Below are positions 18,565 to 27,701 of a stretch of DNA of 64,000 nt, one piece after another. A program made the translations under genes and the position numbers. The stretch is from Ruegeria sp. YS9. Its GTDB lineage: Bacteria; Pseudomonadota; Alphaproteobacteria; Rhodobacterales; Rhodobacteraceae. Under the pieces are notes generated by a model. It was not told the DNA's origin, made no database searches, and saw only the letters and a program-made list of their open reading frames with translations. The stretch's first letter is position 1. The number at the start of each line of letters is the position of its first letter. Location: the NCBI RefSeq assembly GCF_024628725.1, contig NZ_CP102409.1, forward strand, positions 3,094,001-3,158,000, read 5' to 3'.

Positions 18565-19848
18565 ATGAACAAGAAACTGGCAACCCTGGCGCTGGGCGCC
18601 GTGATGGCCGCAGGTCCGGTCATGGCCGACCTGGTGTTCCCATCGCTCAGCTACCGGACTGGCCCATACGCAGCGGGCGGTATTCCGTTTGCGGATGGCT
18701 ATGCAGACTATTTCACCCTGCTGAACGAACGGGATGGCGGTATCGGTGGCGTTCCGGCCAAGGTTATCGAGTGCGAAACCGGCTATAACACCGAAAAAGG
18801 TGTGGAATGCTATGAATCCACCAAGGGTGAAGGCGCGCTGGTCTATCAGCCTCTGTCAACCGGCATCACCTATCAGCTGATCCCGAAAGTAACGGCAGAC
18901 GGTATCCCGCTTCACACGATGGGTTATGGCCGGACCTCGGCTGCCAACGGCAAGGTGTTCAGCCATGTGTTCAACTATCCGGCCAACTATTGGAACGGTG
19001 CATCCGGCGCGATCAACCATCTGCTGGATGAAAATGGCGGAGATCTGAGCGGCAAGAAGATTGCGCTGGTCTATCACAACTCTGCCTACGGCAAAGAGCC
19101 GATCCGTACGCTTGAAACCCTGGCCGAAAAGCATGGCTATGAACTGACCCTGCTGCCCGTTGACCATCCCGGTCAGGAGCAAAAGTCGCAGTGGTTGCAG
19201 ATCCGCCGTGAAAAGCCTGACTATGTCATCATGTGGGGCTGGGGTGTCATGAACCAGGTTGCGGTTCAGGAAGCCGCCAACATCCGCTTCCCGATGGAAA
19301 ACTTCATCGGTGTCTGGTGGTCGGGCGCGGAATTCGACGTTGAGCCGGCAGGTGAAAAAGCCAATGGCTATAAGGCGTTGACCTTCACAGGCCTGGGTAT
19401 GGACTATCCGGTATATGACGATCTGAAGAAGTACGTTGTGGATGCGGGCAAAGCCGCGGGCGCAGGTGATCAGCTGGGAACGGTTCAGTACAACCGCGGT
19501 CTGTATGCCGCGATGCTGGCCGCCGAAGCCGTGAAGACCGCGCAGGAGATGCACGGAACCGCCGACATCGACGCATCGATGATGCGTGACGGAATGGAAG
19601 CGCTGGAGATCACCAATGCCAAGATGGAAGGTCTGGGCATGGCAGGTTTTGGACCCGAATTCTCGGTAAGCTGTGAAAACCATGGCGGCCCCGGCCTTGT
19701 GGGCGTCGTTCAGTGGGATGCGGCAGCAGGAACCTGGAACCCGGTTCAGGATTTCAAACCGACCGATGTCGAGGTGATCAGTGCGCTGATCGAAGAAGAC
19801 TCGGGCGCATATGCGGCTGAAAACAACATCACACCGCGTTGTGAATGA
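18565..19848 (+). CDS. LivK-type periplasmic substrate-binding protein
   Basis: A 427-aa periplasmic-binding-protein-like I protein. The start at 18565 has GGGAGGA 9 nt upstream and gives a signal peptide (MNKKLATLALGAVMAAGPVMA). The mature part starts with LVFPSLSYRTGPYAAGGIPFADGY and contains LVYHNSAYGKEPI and IMWGWGVMNQVAVQEAANI. It is longer than true LivJ/LivK and belongs to the group often found beside CoA ligases. The ligand is therefore more likely an organic acid or aromatic carboxylate than leucine, but this is inferred only from the neighbouring ligases. Confidence 0.88.
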   Translation: MNKKLATLALGAVMAAGPVMADLVFPSLSYRTGPYAAGGIPFADGYADYFTLLNERDGGIGGVPAKVIECETGYNTEKGVECYESTKGEGALVYQPLSTGITYQLIPKVTADGIPLHTMGYGRTSAANGKVFSHVFNYPANYWNGASGAINHLLDENGGDLSGKKIALVYHNSAYGKEPIRTLETLAEKHGYELTLLPVDHPGQEQKSQWLQIRREKPDYVIMWGWGVMNQVAVQEAANIRFPMENFIGVWWSGAEFDVEPAGEKANGYKALTFTGLGMDYPVYDDLKKYVVDAGKAAGAGDQLGTVQYNRGLYAAMLAAEAVKTAQEMHGTADIDASMMRDGMEALEITNAKMEGLGMAGFGPEFSVSCENHGGPGLVGVVQWDAAAGTWNPVQDFKPTDVEVISALIEEDSGAYAAENNITPRCE

Positions 19849-19890
19849 TAAACCCATCGCACCGGACATTCCGGGGCGGTGCAGACAACC

Positions 19891-19914
19891 GGAGCGGCGG
19901 TTTGCCGCCGCTCC
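19891..19914 (+). terminator. Strong hairpin between binding-protein gene and livF
   Basis: A perfect 10-bp inverted repeat (GGAGCGGCGG / CCGCCGCTCC) with a TTTG loop, not followed by a T-tract. In ABC operons such a structure often protects the binding-protein mRNA from 3' decay and reduces transcription of the genes beyond it. Confidence 0.65.
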
Positions 19915-19957
19915 TCACGAACAGTCCCGAAGGGGACAGGCATGAGGACACGCGCTG

Positions 19958-20791
19958 ATGCTGGATGCGGCACAAACCACTGACGTGCAGGCGGAAACCC
20001 TGCTTGAGGTCAACAATATTGAAGTGATCTACAACCATGTGATCCTCGTGCTGAAGGGCGTAAGCCTGACTGTGCCCAAGGGCGGTATCACGGCCTTGCT
20101 GGGGGGCAATGGCGCGGGCAAGACGACCACGCTCAAGGCAGTGTCGAACCTGCTGCATTCGGAACGCGGCGAGGTCACGAAAGGCACGATCAAGTATCGT
20201 GGCCAGAACGTACACGAAAGCGACCCCGCCGTTTTGGTGGAAAAAGGCGTGATTCAGGTGATGGAAGGCCGTCATTGTTTCGAACACCTGACGGTCGAAG
20301 AAAACCTGCTGACGGGTGCCTATACCCGCAAGGACGGCAGTGCGGCGATCCAGCGGGATCTGGAACTGGTCTACAATTACTTTCCCCGCCTGAAAGAACG
20401 CCGCCGCTCGCAGGCCGGCTATACGTCGGGTGGAGAGCAGCAGATGGTTGCCATGGGCCGGGCATTGATGTCGCGCCCCGAGACGATCCTGCTGGACGAA
20501 CCTTCGATGGGGCTCGCGCCGCAGTTGGTCGAAGAGATTTTCGGCATCGTGAAGGACCTCAACGAGAAAGAGGGCGTGTCCTTCCTGTTGGCCGAGCAGA
20601 ACACAAACGTCGCCCTGCGGTTTGCGCATTACGGGTACATTCTGGAATCCGGGCGCGTTGTGATGGATGGCCCGGCCGCCGAACTGCGCGAGAACCCGGA
20701 TGTCAAGGAATTCTACCTTGGTATGTCTGACGAAGGCCGCAAAAGCTTTCGCGACGTGCGGTCCTATCGCCGCCGCAAGAGGTGGCTGTGA
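19958..20791 (+). CDS. livF: LivF-type ABC transporter ATPase
   Basis: A 277-aa ATPase with Walker A GGNGAGKT, signature SGGEQQMVAMGRALM, Walker B ILLDEPSMGLAPQLV and the switch FLLAEQNTNVALRFAHYGY. The glutamine in AEQN in place of the usual histidine is normal for LivF. The C-terminus has an Arg/Lys-rich extension (RSYRRRKRWL). It lies 109 nt after the binding-protein gene, behind the hairpin, and completes the importer. GAGGA precedes the ATG. Confidence 0.92.
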   Translation: MLDAAQTTDVQAETLLEVNNIEVIYNHVILVLKGVSLTVPKGGITALLGGNGAGKTTTLKAVSNLLHSERGEVTKGTIKYRGQNVHESDPAVLVEKGVIQVMEGRHCFEHLTVEENLLTGAYTRKDGSAAIQRDLELVYNYFPRLKERRRSQAGYTSGGEQQMVAMGRALMSRPETILLDEPSMGLAPQLVEEIFGIVKDLNEKEGVSFLLAEQNTNVALRFAHYGYILESGRVVMDGPAAELRENPDVKEFYLGMSDEGRKSFRDVRSYRRRKRWL

Positions 20792-20810
20792 GCGGATGGA
20801 GGATATGGCG

Positions 20811-22028
20811 ATGACCTTTTTCGACGCACTCGAAACACGCTCGGCGGACGAACGCGCTTCGGATCAGGCCGCAGCGCTGGTAGAGCAGATCAAGCGTGCG
20901 GCTTCGGCCCCCGGGTTTGCTGCACATTTTTCTGAATCAGACACTAAAAAGGTGGTTTCGGCAGATGATTTGCCGATGTTGCCGGTGCTGCGCAAATCGG
21001 ACCTGATCCGCGCGCAGGCAGAGCGCCCCCCTTTTGGTGGGTTCACCGTGAAGCCCGCGCGCCACTTCCATCACGTGTTCCAGTCCCCCGGGCCGATCTA
21101 TGAACCGGGCAGTACCGATCACGACTGGTGGCGCATGGGCCGGTTCCTGCATGCCGCTGGTGTTGCAGCTGGTGATATCGTCCAGAACTGCTTTGGCTAT
21201 CACCTGACACCGGCAGGCATGATCTTTGAAAACGGTGCCCGCGCTGTTGGTGCTGCCGTTCTGCCGGCGGGAACCGGGCAGACCGAATTGCAGGTGACAG
21301 CCGCGCGTGACGTTGGTTGCACCGCCTATGCGGGCACGCCTGATTATCTGAAAGTCATCCTGGACAAGGCCGACGAGATGGGCGTTTCGCTGAATTTCTC
21401 CAAGGCCGCCGTTGGTGGTGGTGCTCTGTTCCCGTCCCTGCGTCAGGAATATGCGGATCGCGGTATTTCGTGCCTGCAATGCTATGCGACGGCGGATCTG
21501 GGTAACATCGCCTATGAAAGCGCTGCGATGGAGGGGATGATCATCGACGAACACGTGATCGTCGAAATCGTGACGCCCGGAACCGGTACACCGGTAGCGC
21601 CGGGCGAAGTGGGCGAGGTTGTCGTGACCTCTCTCAACCCGGATTACCCGTTGATCCGCTTTGCGACCGGAGATCTTTCGGCCGTCATGCCGGGTGTCTC
21701 ACCCTGTGGCCGGACCAATACCCGGATCAAAGGCTGGATGGGGCGCGCCGACCAGACCACCAAGATCAAGGGGATGTTCGTACGCCCGGAACAGGTAGCG
21801 GCCCTGGTCGACAAACACGAGGAAATCGTCAAAGCCCGCGTTATCGCAGCCCGTCAGGGTGAGATGGACACGATGACAGTCCGGATTGAAAGCCCGCGCG
21901 GTGACGACCCGGCATACGCCAAGTCGGTGGCCGAGGTGTTGAAGCTGAAGGGCGCGATCGAGGTCGTGGCCCCCGGATCCCTTCCCCGGGACGGGGTGGT
22001 GATCGAGGATCAGCGCGTCTACGAATAA
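20811..22028 (+). CDS. Phenylacetate-CoA ligase-like AMP-binding enzyme
   Basis: A 405-aa ANL-superfamily enzyme of PaaK type. HHVFQSPGPIYEPGSTDHDW matches the PaaK N-terminal region (where TSGTTG is usually found, here divergent), and LQCYATADLGNIAYES and RIKGWMGRADQTTKIKGMFV match the nucleotide-binding and hinge regions. The start at 20811 has GGAGGATATGGCG upstream; ATGs at 20796 and 20805 are alternatives. It is 19 nt after livF and likely activates the acid brought in by the importer. Aromatic acid ligase is the best guess for substrate class. Confidence 0.82.
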   Translation: MTFFDALETRSADERASDQAAALVEQIKRAASAPGFAAHFSESDTKKVVSADDLPMLPVLRKSDLIRAQAERPPFGGFTVKPARHFHHVFQSPGPIYEPGSTDHDWWRMGRFLHAAGVAAGDIVQNCFGYHLTPAGMIFENGARAVGAAVLPAGTGQTELQVTAARDVGCTAYAGTPDYLKVILDKADEMGVSLNFSKAAVGGGALFPSLRQEYADRGISCLQCYATADLGNIAYESAAMEGMIIDEHVIVEIVTPGTGTPVAPGEVGEVVVTSLNPDYPLIRFATGDLSAVMPGVSPCGRTNTRIKGWMGRADQTTKIKGMFVRPEQVAALVDKHEEIVKARVIAARQGEMDTMTVRIESPRGDDPAYAKSVAEVLKLKGAIEVVAPGSLPRDGVVIEDQRVYE

Positions 22029-22042
22029 TGGCCTTTTTCAAG

Positions 22043-22069
22043 TCTGCGGCAGTTTGCGCCGCAGATTTG
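22043..22069 (+). terminator. Likely terminator after the liv/ligase operon
   Basis: An 8-bp perfect stem (TCTGCGGC / GCCGCAGA) with a 7-nt loop followed by TTTGTTG, 15 nt past the stop of the PaaK-like gene. Confidence 0.6.
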
Positions 22070-22147
22070 TTGACCGATGCACTGGTGTTTCCGAGCTTTT
22101 TGGTCGATTAAAGGCGGACCCTTCGCCTTTGCCAATCACAAGCCGGG

Positions 22148-23815
22148 ATGATGGCCGAAATCGAGTTTTCACAGAATGGATCGCGCAATCGAGGTGTGCG
22201 TGGTACCCGACTGCTGGCGGGGATCGCCTATGTCGTGGCTGCCGCGTGTCTGTTGCCCATGATCGCCGTGGTCCTGGCGGCTGTGACCGGGGGAACGGAC
22301 ACGATTTCGCACCTGATGGAGACGGTGCTGCCCGGCTATATCGTGACGACCCTGATTCTGGTGGTGTTGGTCGCGGCGGGCACGTTCAGTATCGGCACCG
22401 GGGCGGCCTGGCTGGTAACGATGACCCGTTTTCCCGGAGTGCGGTTTCTAGAGATCGCACTGGTCCTTCCGCTGGCCTTTCCGGCCTATGTTCTTGCCTA
22501 TGCCTACACCTTCATTCTGGATCACCCAGGCATCGTTCAAAGCACGCTGCGTGATGTAACCGGTTGGGGCCCGCGCGACTACTGGTTCCCGGAAATCCGC
22601 TCGACCGAGGGTGCGGCGGTCATGTTGATCCTGGTGCTTTACCCTTATGTCTATCTTCTTGCGCGGGCTGCGTTCCTGCAACAAAGCGCAACCGCGTTCC
22701 TGGCGGCGCGGGCGCTGGGCAACAATCCATGGCTGGCGTTTCGGCGCGTGTCACTGCCAATGGCGCGGCCTGCCATTGCAGGCGGCGTTCTGCTGGCCGT
22801 CATGGAGACCATCGCTGATTTCGGAACCGTGTCGTATTTCGGCGTGCAGACCTTTGCCACCGGGATCTACACAAGCTGGTTTTCCATGGCCGACCGAGCG
22901 GCGGCTGCACAACTTGCGCTGTGCCTGCTGGTCTTTGCCCTGATCATGGCCGTGGCCGAGCGCACCCAACGCGGCAAGGCAAAATACTATCAGGCCGGGA
23001 AACAGCATGTGGCGCAACCGGCGGCAAATCTGACGGGCCTGCGGGCCTGTGGCGCATTCCTGCTTTGCGCGATACCTGTTCTTTTCGGATTTTTGCTGCC
23101 CGTCATCATTTTGGTCGAGATGGGCCTGGAATCCGAACAGAACCTGCTGTCGCAGCGCTATATCGATTTCATTCAGAATTCTCTGATCCTTGCTGGTACG
23201 GCGGCGGTCATCACCGTTTTTGCGGCGATCAGCGTCGGGTTCTTTCAACGCCTGAGACCGGGGCGCGCCTCGTCTGCGACCGCCTATATGGCGCGTCTGG
23301 GATATGCCGTGCCCGGTGGTGTCATCGCGGTTGGTTTGATCGTCCCCTTCGCGAGCTTTGACAACGCGCTGGATGTGTGGATGCGGCAGACCTTCGACGT
23401 GTCCACGGGGCTGTTGGTTACAGGTTCGATCTGGCTGCTGGTCGCTGCCTACATGGTGCGGTTCCTGGCTGCTGCGCTCAGCGCTTATGAGGGTGGCCAA
23501 AGCACGGTGCACGCCAATATGGATGCCGCAGCCCGCTCACTTGGTCAGACGCCGTTGGGAACACTGCGGCGTGTTCACCTGCCCATTCTGACCCCGTCTC
23601 TGTTGACGGCTCTGCTGATCGTGTTCGTTGACGTGATGAAGGAGCTTCCGGCCACGCTGATCATGCGCCCGTTCAATTTCGACACGTTGGCGGTGCAGGC
23701 ATATCGATTGGCCTCGGACGAGAGATTGGAGGGCGCAGCTGTGCCTTCGCTGGTCATTCTGGCCGTAGGTCTGCTGCCTGTAATCCTGATCTGCCGTCAG
23801 GTCGGCCGACGGTAA
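22148..23815 (+). CDS. Iron(III)-type ABC transporter permease, two-domain
   Basis: A 555-aa permease with two MetI-like halves and about twelve membrane helices, as in FbpB/AfuB/SfuB ferric-iron importers. EAA-type loops are seen around AARALGNNPWLAFRRVSLPMARPAI in the first half and AARSLGQTPLGTLRRVHLPILTPSL in the second. No binding protein or ATPase lies next to it, so the partner genes must be elsewhere. Two ATGs (22148 and 22151) are possible starts. Confidence 0.87.
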   Translation: MMAEIEFSQNGSRNRGVRGTRLLAGIAYVVAAACLLPMIAVVLAAVTGGTDTISHLMETVLPGYIVTTLILVVLVAAGTFSIGTGAAWLVTMTRFPGVRFLEIALVLPLAFPAYVLAYAYTFILDHPGIVQSTLRDVTGWGPRDYWFPEIRSTEGAAVMLILVLYPYVYLLARAAFLQQSATAFLAARALGNNPWLAFRRVSLPMARPAIAGGVLLAVMETIADFGTVSYFGVQTFATGIYTSWFSMADRAAAAQLALCLLVFALIMAVAERTQRGKAKYYQAGKQHVAQPAANLTGLRACGAFLLCAIPVLFGFLLPVIILVEMGLESEQNLLSQRYIDFIQNSLILAGTAAVITVFAAISVGFFQRLRPGRASSATAYMARLGYAVPGGVIAVGLIVPFASFDNALDVWMRQTFDVSTGLLVTGSIWLLVAAYMVRFLAAALSAYEGGQSTVHANMDAAARSLGQTPLGTLRRVHLPILTPSLLTALLIVFVDVMKELPATLIMRPFNFDTLAVQAYRLASDERLEGAAVPSLVILAVGLLPVILICRQVGRR

Positions 23816-23888
23816 CACTTGTGTCGTAATTGTAAGACAACAGCGCATCAGGCTTGATTCAAACACGAATTCCGGCAAGGCTGAAGGT

Positions 23889-24239
23889 ATGAATATGCAG
23901 CCTCCCAGCCGGTTCTCGGCAAGCGCAGCGCAGATGCCCGTGGCTTTCGACCGGCATGAGATGTCTCAAATCCTATCCGTTTACGGTCGGATGGTCGCCG
24001 CCGGGGAATGGCGCGACTATGGTATTTCCAACCTGCGCGACATGGCGGTGTTCTCGATCTTCCGGCGCACCGCGGAACACCCGATCTACCGAGTCGAAAA
24101 GCATCCGCGCCTGCGGTCGAGACAGGGAATGTATTCCGTCATAGGTATGGATGGCCGCATCCTGAAGCGCGGCCATGATCTGCGAGCAGTCCTGCGGGTA
24201 TTGGAGCGCAAGCTGATCCGGGCCGTAAACCCGGATTAG
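23889..24239 (+). CDS. DUF2794 protein
   Basis: A 116-aa protein recognised as the alphaproteobacterial DUF2794 family by FDRHEMSQILSVYGRMVAAGEWRDY and YRVEKHPRLRSRQGMYSVIG. The function of the family is unknown. There is no signal peptide or membrane helix. The stop overlaps that of the convergent NlpC/P60 gene by 4 nt. Confidence 0.88.
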   Translation: MNMQPPSRFSASAAQMPVAFDRHEMSQILSVYGRMVAAGEWRDYGISNLRDMAVFSIFRRTAEHPIYRVEKHPRLRSRQGMYSVIGMDGRILKRGHDLRAVLRVLERKLIRAVNPD

Positions 24240-24973
24240 AGCCTTTTGTGGGCTGTCACAGGCCCGTCACCCTGATCCATTATGCGGTGGATCGCCTGAT
24301 CCATTGGCTCGAATACCACCGCCATATGGCCGGCGTTCGCATGCAGCAACATGTTGTCGCCCGAAACCCAGGCCACATGCCCTTTCCAGAACAACAGATC
24401 ACCCCGTTGCGCAGGGGTCCCTTCGATCACGGTATTGCCCAAAGCGCGCTCCTGATCGCCGCTGTCGCCGGGGCAAGGCAGGCCGCAAGCCAAAAGCCCT
24501 GCCTGCACCAACCCGGAACAATCGATGCCGAACCGGCTGTTGCCGCCCCATAAATAGGGTGTGCCCAGAAACAGCTTGGCCACTTCGACCGGGTCGTCAG
24601 GCTTTGCGGTCATCGGCGCCGTGTGTACCTTTGGGATATACCCCAATTCGGTTTCAACAAACCGGTCCGTCTCGGTCCTGGCTTGGATTCTGCTTCCGAA
24701 ACTCAGCGACACCAGATCGCGGCTTTTGAAATCCGCTTCCTGGTAGGCATGCGTTGCAGGCGCCGTGATCCAATGGGTCGCAGGCGTATCCGCCGTCAGC
24801 TGATCCGTTCGCAACCAGCCGGTATACCCGTCTTTGTCTGCGATGACCCTGTTCCACCCTGACTTTGTTTCCTCGATCCGAACCGTATCACCGAACAACA
24901 ATTGCCGGTCGCGTGGTCCGTCTGGGCTGCGCAGCAAATCGACAACGGGTGCGGATATGCGGTGGCGTGTCAC
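24236..24973 (-). CDS. NlpC/P60 (C40) family hydrolase with SH3-like domains
   Basis: A 245-aa protein. The N-terminal half looks like bacterial SH3 domains (RSPDGPRDRQLLFGDTVRI, GYTGWLRTDQL), and the C-terminal NlpC/P60 domain has the catalytic cysteine in FGIDCSGLVQAGLLACG and the histidine in GHVAWVSGDNML. Such enzymes cut gamma-D-glutamyl-diamino acid bonds of peptidoglycan peptides. No signal peptide is evident, so it may act on recycled muropeptides in the cytoplasm. It overlaps the leucyl aminopeptidase stop by 4 nt, consistent with joint peptide recycling. Confidence 0.88.
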   Translation of the reverse strand: MTRHRISAPVVDLLRSPDGPRDRQLLFGDTVRIEETKSGWNRVIADKDGYTGWLRTDQLTADTPATHWITAPATHAYQEADFKSRDLVSLSFGSRIQARTETDRFVETELGYIPKVHTAPMTAKPDDPVEVAKLFLGTPYLWGGNSRFGIDCSGLVQAGLLACGLPCPGDSGDQERALGNTVIEGTPAQRGDLLFWKGHVAWVSGDNMLLHANAGHMAVVFEPMDQAIHRIMDQGDGPVTAHKRL

Positions 24974-26352
24974 AGTCCCAATATCTCTGGCAAGGCCGCC
25001 AAAACGGCACGTGGCCCCTGACCCAGACCGCCCTTGGTGCGACCGGGCTCTTTACTGGGCTGCCAGGAATAGATGTCGAAATGGATGTAGCGTTGTGCGC
25101 CGACGAACCTGCGCAGAAACAGGGCGGCTGTGATCGACCCGGCAAACCCGCCCGACGGCGCGTTATCCAGATCGGCGATACCGGGTTCAATCATCGCTTC
25201 ATACGGCGTGTGGAACGGCATGCGCCAAACCGGATCAGCCGAAGCTTCTGCGGCATGCGACAGGGCAGACGCGCAGTGCTGATCATCGGTGTAGAACGGT
25301 GCCAGATCGGGGCCCACCGCCACACGGGCGGCCCCGGTCAGCGTCGCCATCGAGATCACCAGATCGGGCTCTCCTTCAGCCGCCAGCGCCAGCGCGTCAG
25401 CAAGCACCAGACGCCCTTCGGCATCCGTATTGTTGATCTCGACCGTCAGTCCCTTGCGAGAGGTCAGGATGTCCCCTGGGCGGAAGGCATTTCCGGCAAG
25501 CGCGTTTTCGACCGCCGGTATCAAGACCTTCAAATGCAGGGGTAAACCCAGCTGCATGATCATCCGCGCCAACCCCAACACATTGGCCGCGCCACCCATG
25601 TCTTTCTTCATCAGACCCATGGATGCGCCTGGTTTCAGGTTCAATCCGCCCGTATCGAAACATACACCTTTGCCGACCAGAGTCAGCTTGGGGCCGCTGC
25701 TGCCCCAGTTCAGCTCGATCAGCCGGGGGGCTTGTTCGGCGGCGCGTCCTACAGTGTGGATCATGGGAAAATTCTGATCCAGCAGGGCCTTGCCGATGAT
25801 CACGCTGCACGCGGCACCGAATTCGCCGGCCAGAGCCTCGGCCGCCTGCTGCAACTGCTCAGGCCCCATATCCGAGGCCGGCGTATTCACCAGATCGCGG
25901 GTCAGAACTTCGGCATTGGCCATGGCTTCGATACGGTTGGCATCGACACCTTCGGGCGCAATCAACGCCGCGGTTCCAGCGGATTGAGACGCGTAGCGAT
26001 CAAAGGCGTAGCCTGTCATCAACCAGCCCAAACACTCCATCTCCAGCCGATCGGCGGGAATGCCGGACACGATATGATAGGTTCCTTTAGGCAGCGTCAT
26101 GGCTGCGGCGGCCAATGGGAACCTTTTTCGCGCGCGCTTGTCTTCTGTTCCATACCCGGCCAGCACAATTTCAACCGCGCCATGCGCGCCTGGCACCAGC
26201 AGGGTCTGCCCCATCGCACCTGTAAACCCGTTTGCGGCAACCCAGGCCCGGACGGTATCCGGCTGATCCTGCAACCAATTGTCCAAATCCGGCTGCGCAA
26301 TCACATGAAGCGGTATGGACGGGTCAGAGGATGGGGCGAAGGACAGGGTCAT
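24970..26352 (-). CDS. M17 leucyl aminopeptidase family protein
   Basis: A 460-aa M17 peptidase with the signature NTDAEGRLVLADAL and the metal-binding VGKGVCFDTGGLNLKPGASM. The start at 26352 gives MTLSFAPSSDPSIPLHV; the longer frame adds a poorly conserved leader. The family releases N-terminal residues from peptides in the cytoplasm as a two-metal hexamer. It is transcribed just ahead of the NlpC/P60 gene, so the two may handle cell-wall peptides together. It is shorter than E. coli PepA. Confidence 0.92.
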   Translation of the reverse strand: MTLSFAPSSDPSIPLHVIAQPDLDNWLQDQPDTVRAWVAANGFTGAMGQTLLVPGAHGAVEIVLAGYGTEDKRARKRFPLAAAAMTLPKGTYHIVSGIPADRLEMECLGWLMTGYAFDRYASQSAGTAALIAPEGVDANRIEAMANAEVLTRDLVNTPASDMGPEQLQQAAEALAGEFGAACSVIIGKALLDQNFPMIHTVGRAAEQAPRLIELNWGSSGPKLTLVGKGVCFDTGGLNLKPGASMGLMKKDMGGAANVLGLARMIMQLGLPLHLKVLIPAVENALAGNAFRPGDILTSRKGLTVEINNTDAEGRLVLADALALAAEGEPDLVISMATLTGAARVAVGPDLAPFYTDDQHCASALSHAAEASADPVWRMPFHTPYEAMIEPGIADLDNAPSGGFAGSITAALFLRRFVGAQRYIHFDIYSWQPSKEPGRTKGGLGQGPRAVLAALPEILGL

Positions 26353-26415
26353 GGGCGTCTCGGCTGATGGTTTCTGCGCACAGACTAGCCGCGCATGATC
26401 TGCCCGCAACCCCTG

Positions 26416-26805
26416 TCAGACGGAAAGGTCCTGCTGGTCCCAGACGGCGGTCAACGATCGTTCGCCCACGCGGATCAAACGCCCAAGCGTCGCGCCCGCC
26501 GCAACGGCGTCACCGGCATCGACGGTGTGGGCCACGTCACCCGCCACCCGGGCCAGGGCCGTCATCCCGATCTGTTCGGATATTGCGACCAGCGACCTGG
26601 CGCATTTGCGCAGGTCCGCCCATTCGCGCTGACGCCAGTAGCGTTCGCAGTTCGACAGGCGCACGGCAAGCTCTTCGACCGTGCGACACAGAACGTCCAG
26701 CGCGTTTTTGTCGCCAAGTTGCCGGTACAGCCCGCTCAGCTGATCCGAGTCCAGACGGACGGATTCCTTGTGTTCAAGCGTGATAATCTTTTCCACCACA
26801 TTCAC
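26416..26805 (-). CDS. HPt-like four-helix protein without the phospho-histidine
   Basis: A 129-aa helical protein. The segment ADLRKCARSLVAISEQIG followed by MTALARVAGDV aligns by eye with the core of histidine phosphotransfer domains (AHSLKSxSxxLG), but the phosphorylatable histidine position is an arginine. It could be a degenerate HPt that binds partners without phosphotransfer, or an unrelated helical bundle. GTG at 26805 or 26799 could be the start; AGGG lies 5 nt before the second. It precedes the aminopeptidase by 64 nt on the same strand. Confidence 0.55.
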   Translation of the reverse strand: MNVVEKIITLEHKESVRLDSDQLSGLYRQLGDKNALDVLCRTVEELAVRLSNCERYWRQREWADLRKCARSLVAISEQIGMTALARVAGDVAHTVDAGDAVAAGATLGRLIRVGERSLTAVWDQQDLSV

Positions 26806-26949
26806 CCTAATTCAAACGCCCCCACGGCGCGGTCTTGATCCTGGCAGAAAATTCCTTTGCAAAACCTTGCAGGGAAACTGGATAATGGCTCGAATTTTCT
26901 TTGAATTCGGTTTAGATCATCCGTCAGCGACAAGAACGGGGACATTGAG

Positions 26950-27600
26950 ATGGACTTTGCCAAACCTCTGCCGAGCTACCTTGTAAAACGGTATCACGGA
27001 TGGAAGGCCACGACATATTCGGAAAACCAGGTCTGGTATCGCCGTCTTGCCGATGAAGGGCAACGCCCCCGTGCCATGGTCATATCCTGCTGCGACAGCC
27101 GGGTTCACGTCACATCCATGTTCGGCGCTGATCAGGGCGATTTCTTTATTCACCGCAATATCGCCAACCTGGTGCCGCCCTATGCTCCGGACGGGGACCA
27201 CCATGGCACCAGCGCCGCCATCGAATATGCCGTAACGGCGCTCAAGGTCGCTCATTTGATCGTGCTGGGGCATTCGCAATGCGGCGGCGTGCAGGGCTGT
27301 ATCGACATGTGCAAGGGGCAGGCGCCGCAGCTGGATGCCAAGGACAGTTTTGTTGGTCGCTGGATGGATATTCTCAAGCCGAAATACGAACTGGTCGCGG
27401 ATATCGAAGACAGTGTCGAACAGGCACGACAGTTCGAACGTCAATCGGTCGTCGCATCACTGGAAAACCTGATGACCTTCCCCTTCGTCTCGTCAGCCGT
27501 TGATCAAGGCGCGCTGAGCTTGCACGGCTTGTGGACGGATATCGGTGCAGGCGGGCTTGAAAGCTATGACCCTTACCAAAAAAAGTTCGTCCCGGTCTGA
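26950..27600 (+). CDS. Beta-class carbonic anhydrase
   Basis: A 216-aa beta carbonic anhydrase that interconverts CO2 and bicarbonate. Zinc ligands are Cys47, His108 and Cys111, with the Asp49-Arg51 pair (ISCCDSRVHV and LGHSQCGGVQG), a fully conserved active site. There is no signal peptide, so it is cytoplasmic. It is transcribed alone and followed by a good terminator. Confidence 0.95.
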   Translation: MDFAKPLPSYLVKRYHGWKATTYSENQVWYRRLADEGQRPRAMVISCCDSRVHVTSMFGADQGDFFIHRNIANLVPPYAPDGDHHGTSAAIEYAVTALKVAHLIVLGHSQCGGVQGCIDMCKGQAPQLDAKDSFVGRWMDILKPKYELVADIEDSVEQARQFERQSVVASLENLMTFPFVSSAVDQGALSLHGLWTDIGAGGLESYDPYQKKFVPV

Positions 27601-27637
27601 CGACAACACATCGGCAAATCCGAAACGATACAGATAG

Positions 27638-27661
27638 CGGCTCTGATTCAGGGCCGTTTTT
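27638..27661 (+). terminator. Rho-independent terminator after carbonic anhydrase
   Basis: An 8-bp stem (CGGCTCTG / CAGGGCCG, one G-U pair in RNA) with a 3-nt loop, followed directly by five Ts. Confidence 0.85.
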
Positions 27662-27701
27662 GGTATACTTCACTCATTGCATCTGAAGATCGGAGCCTAC
27701 C

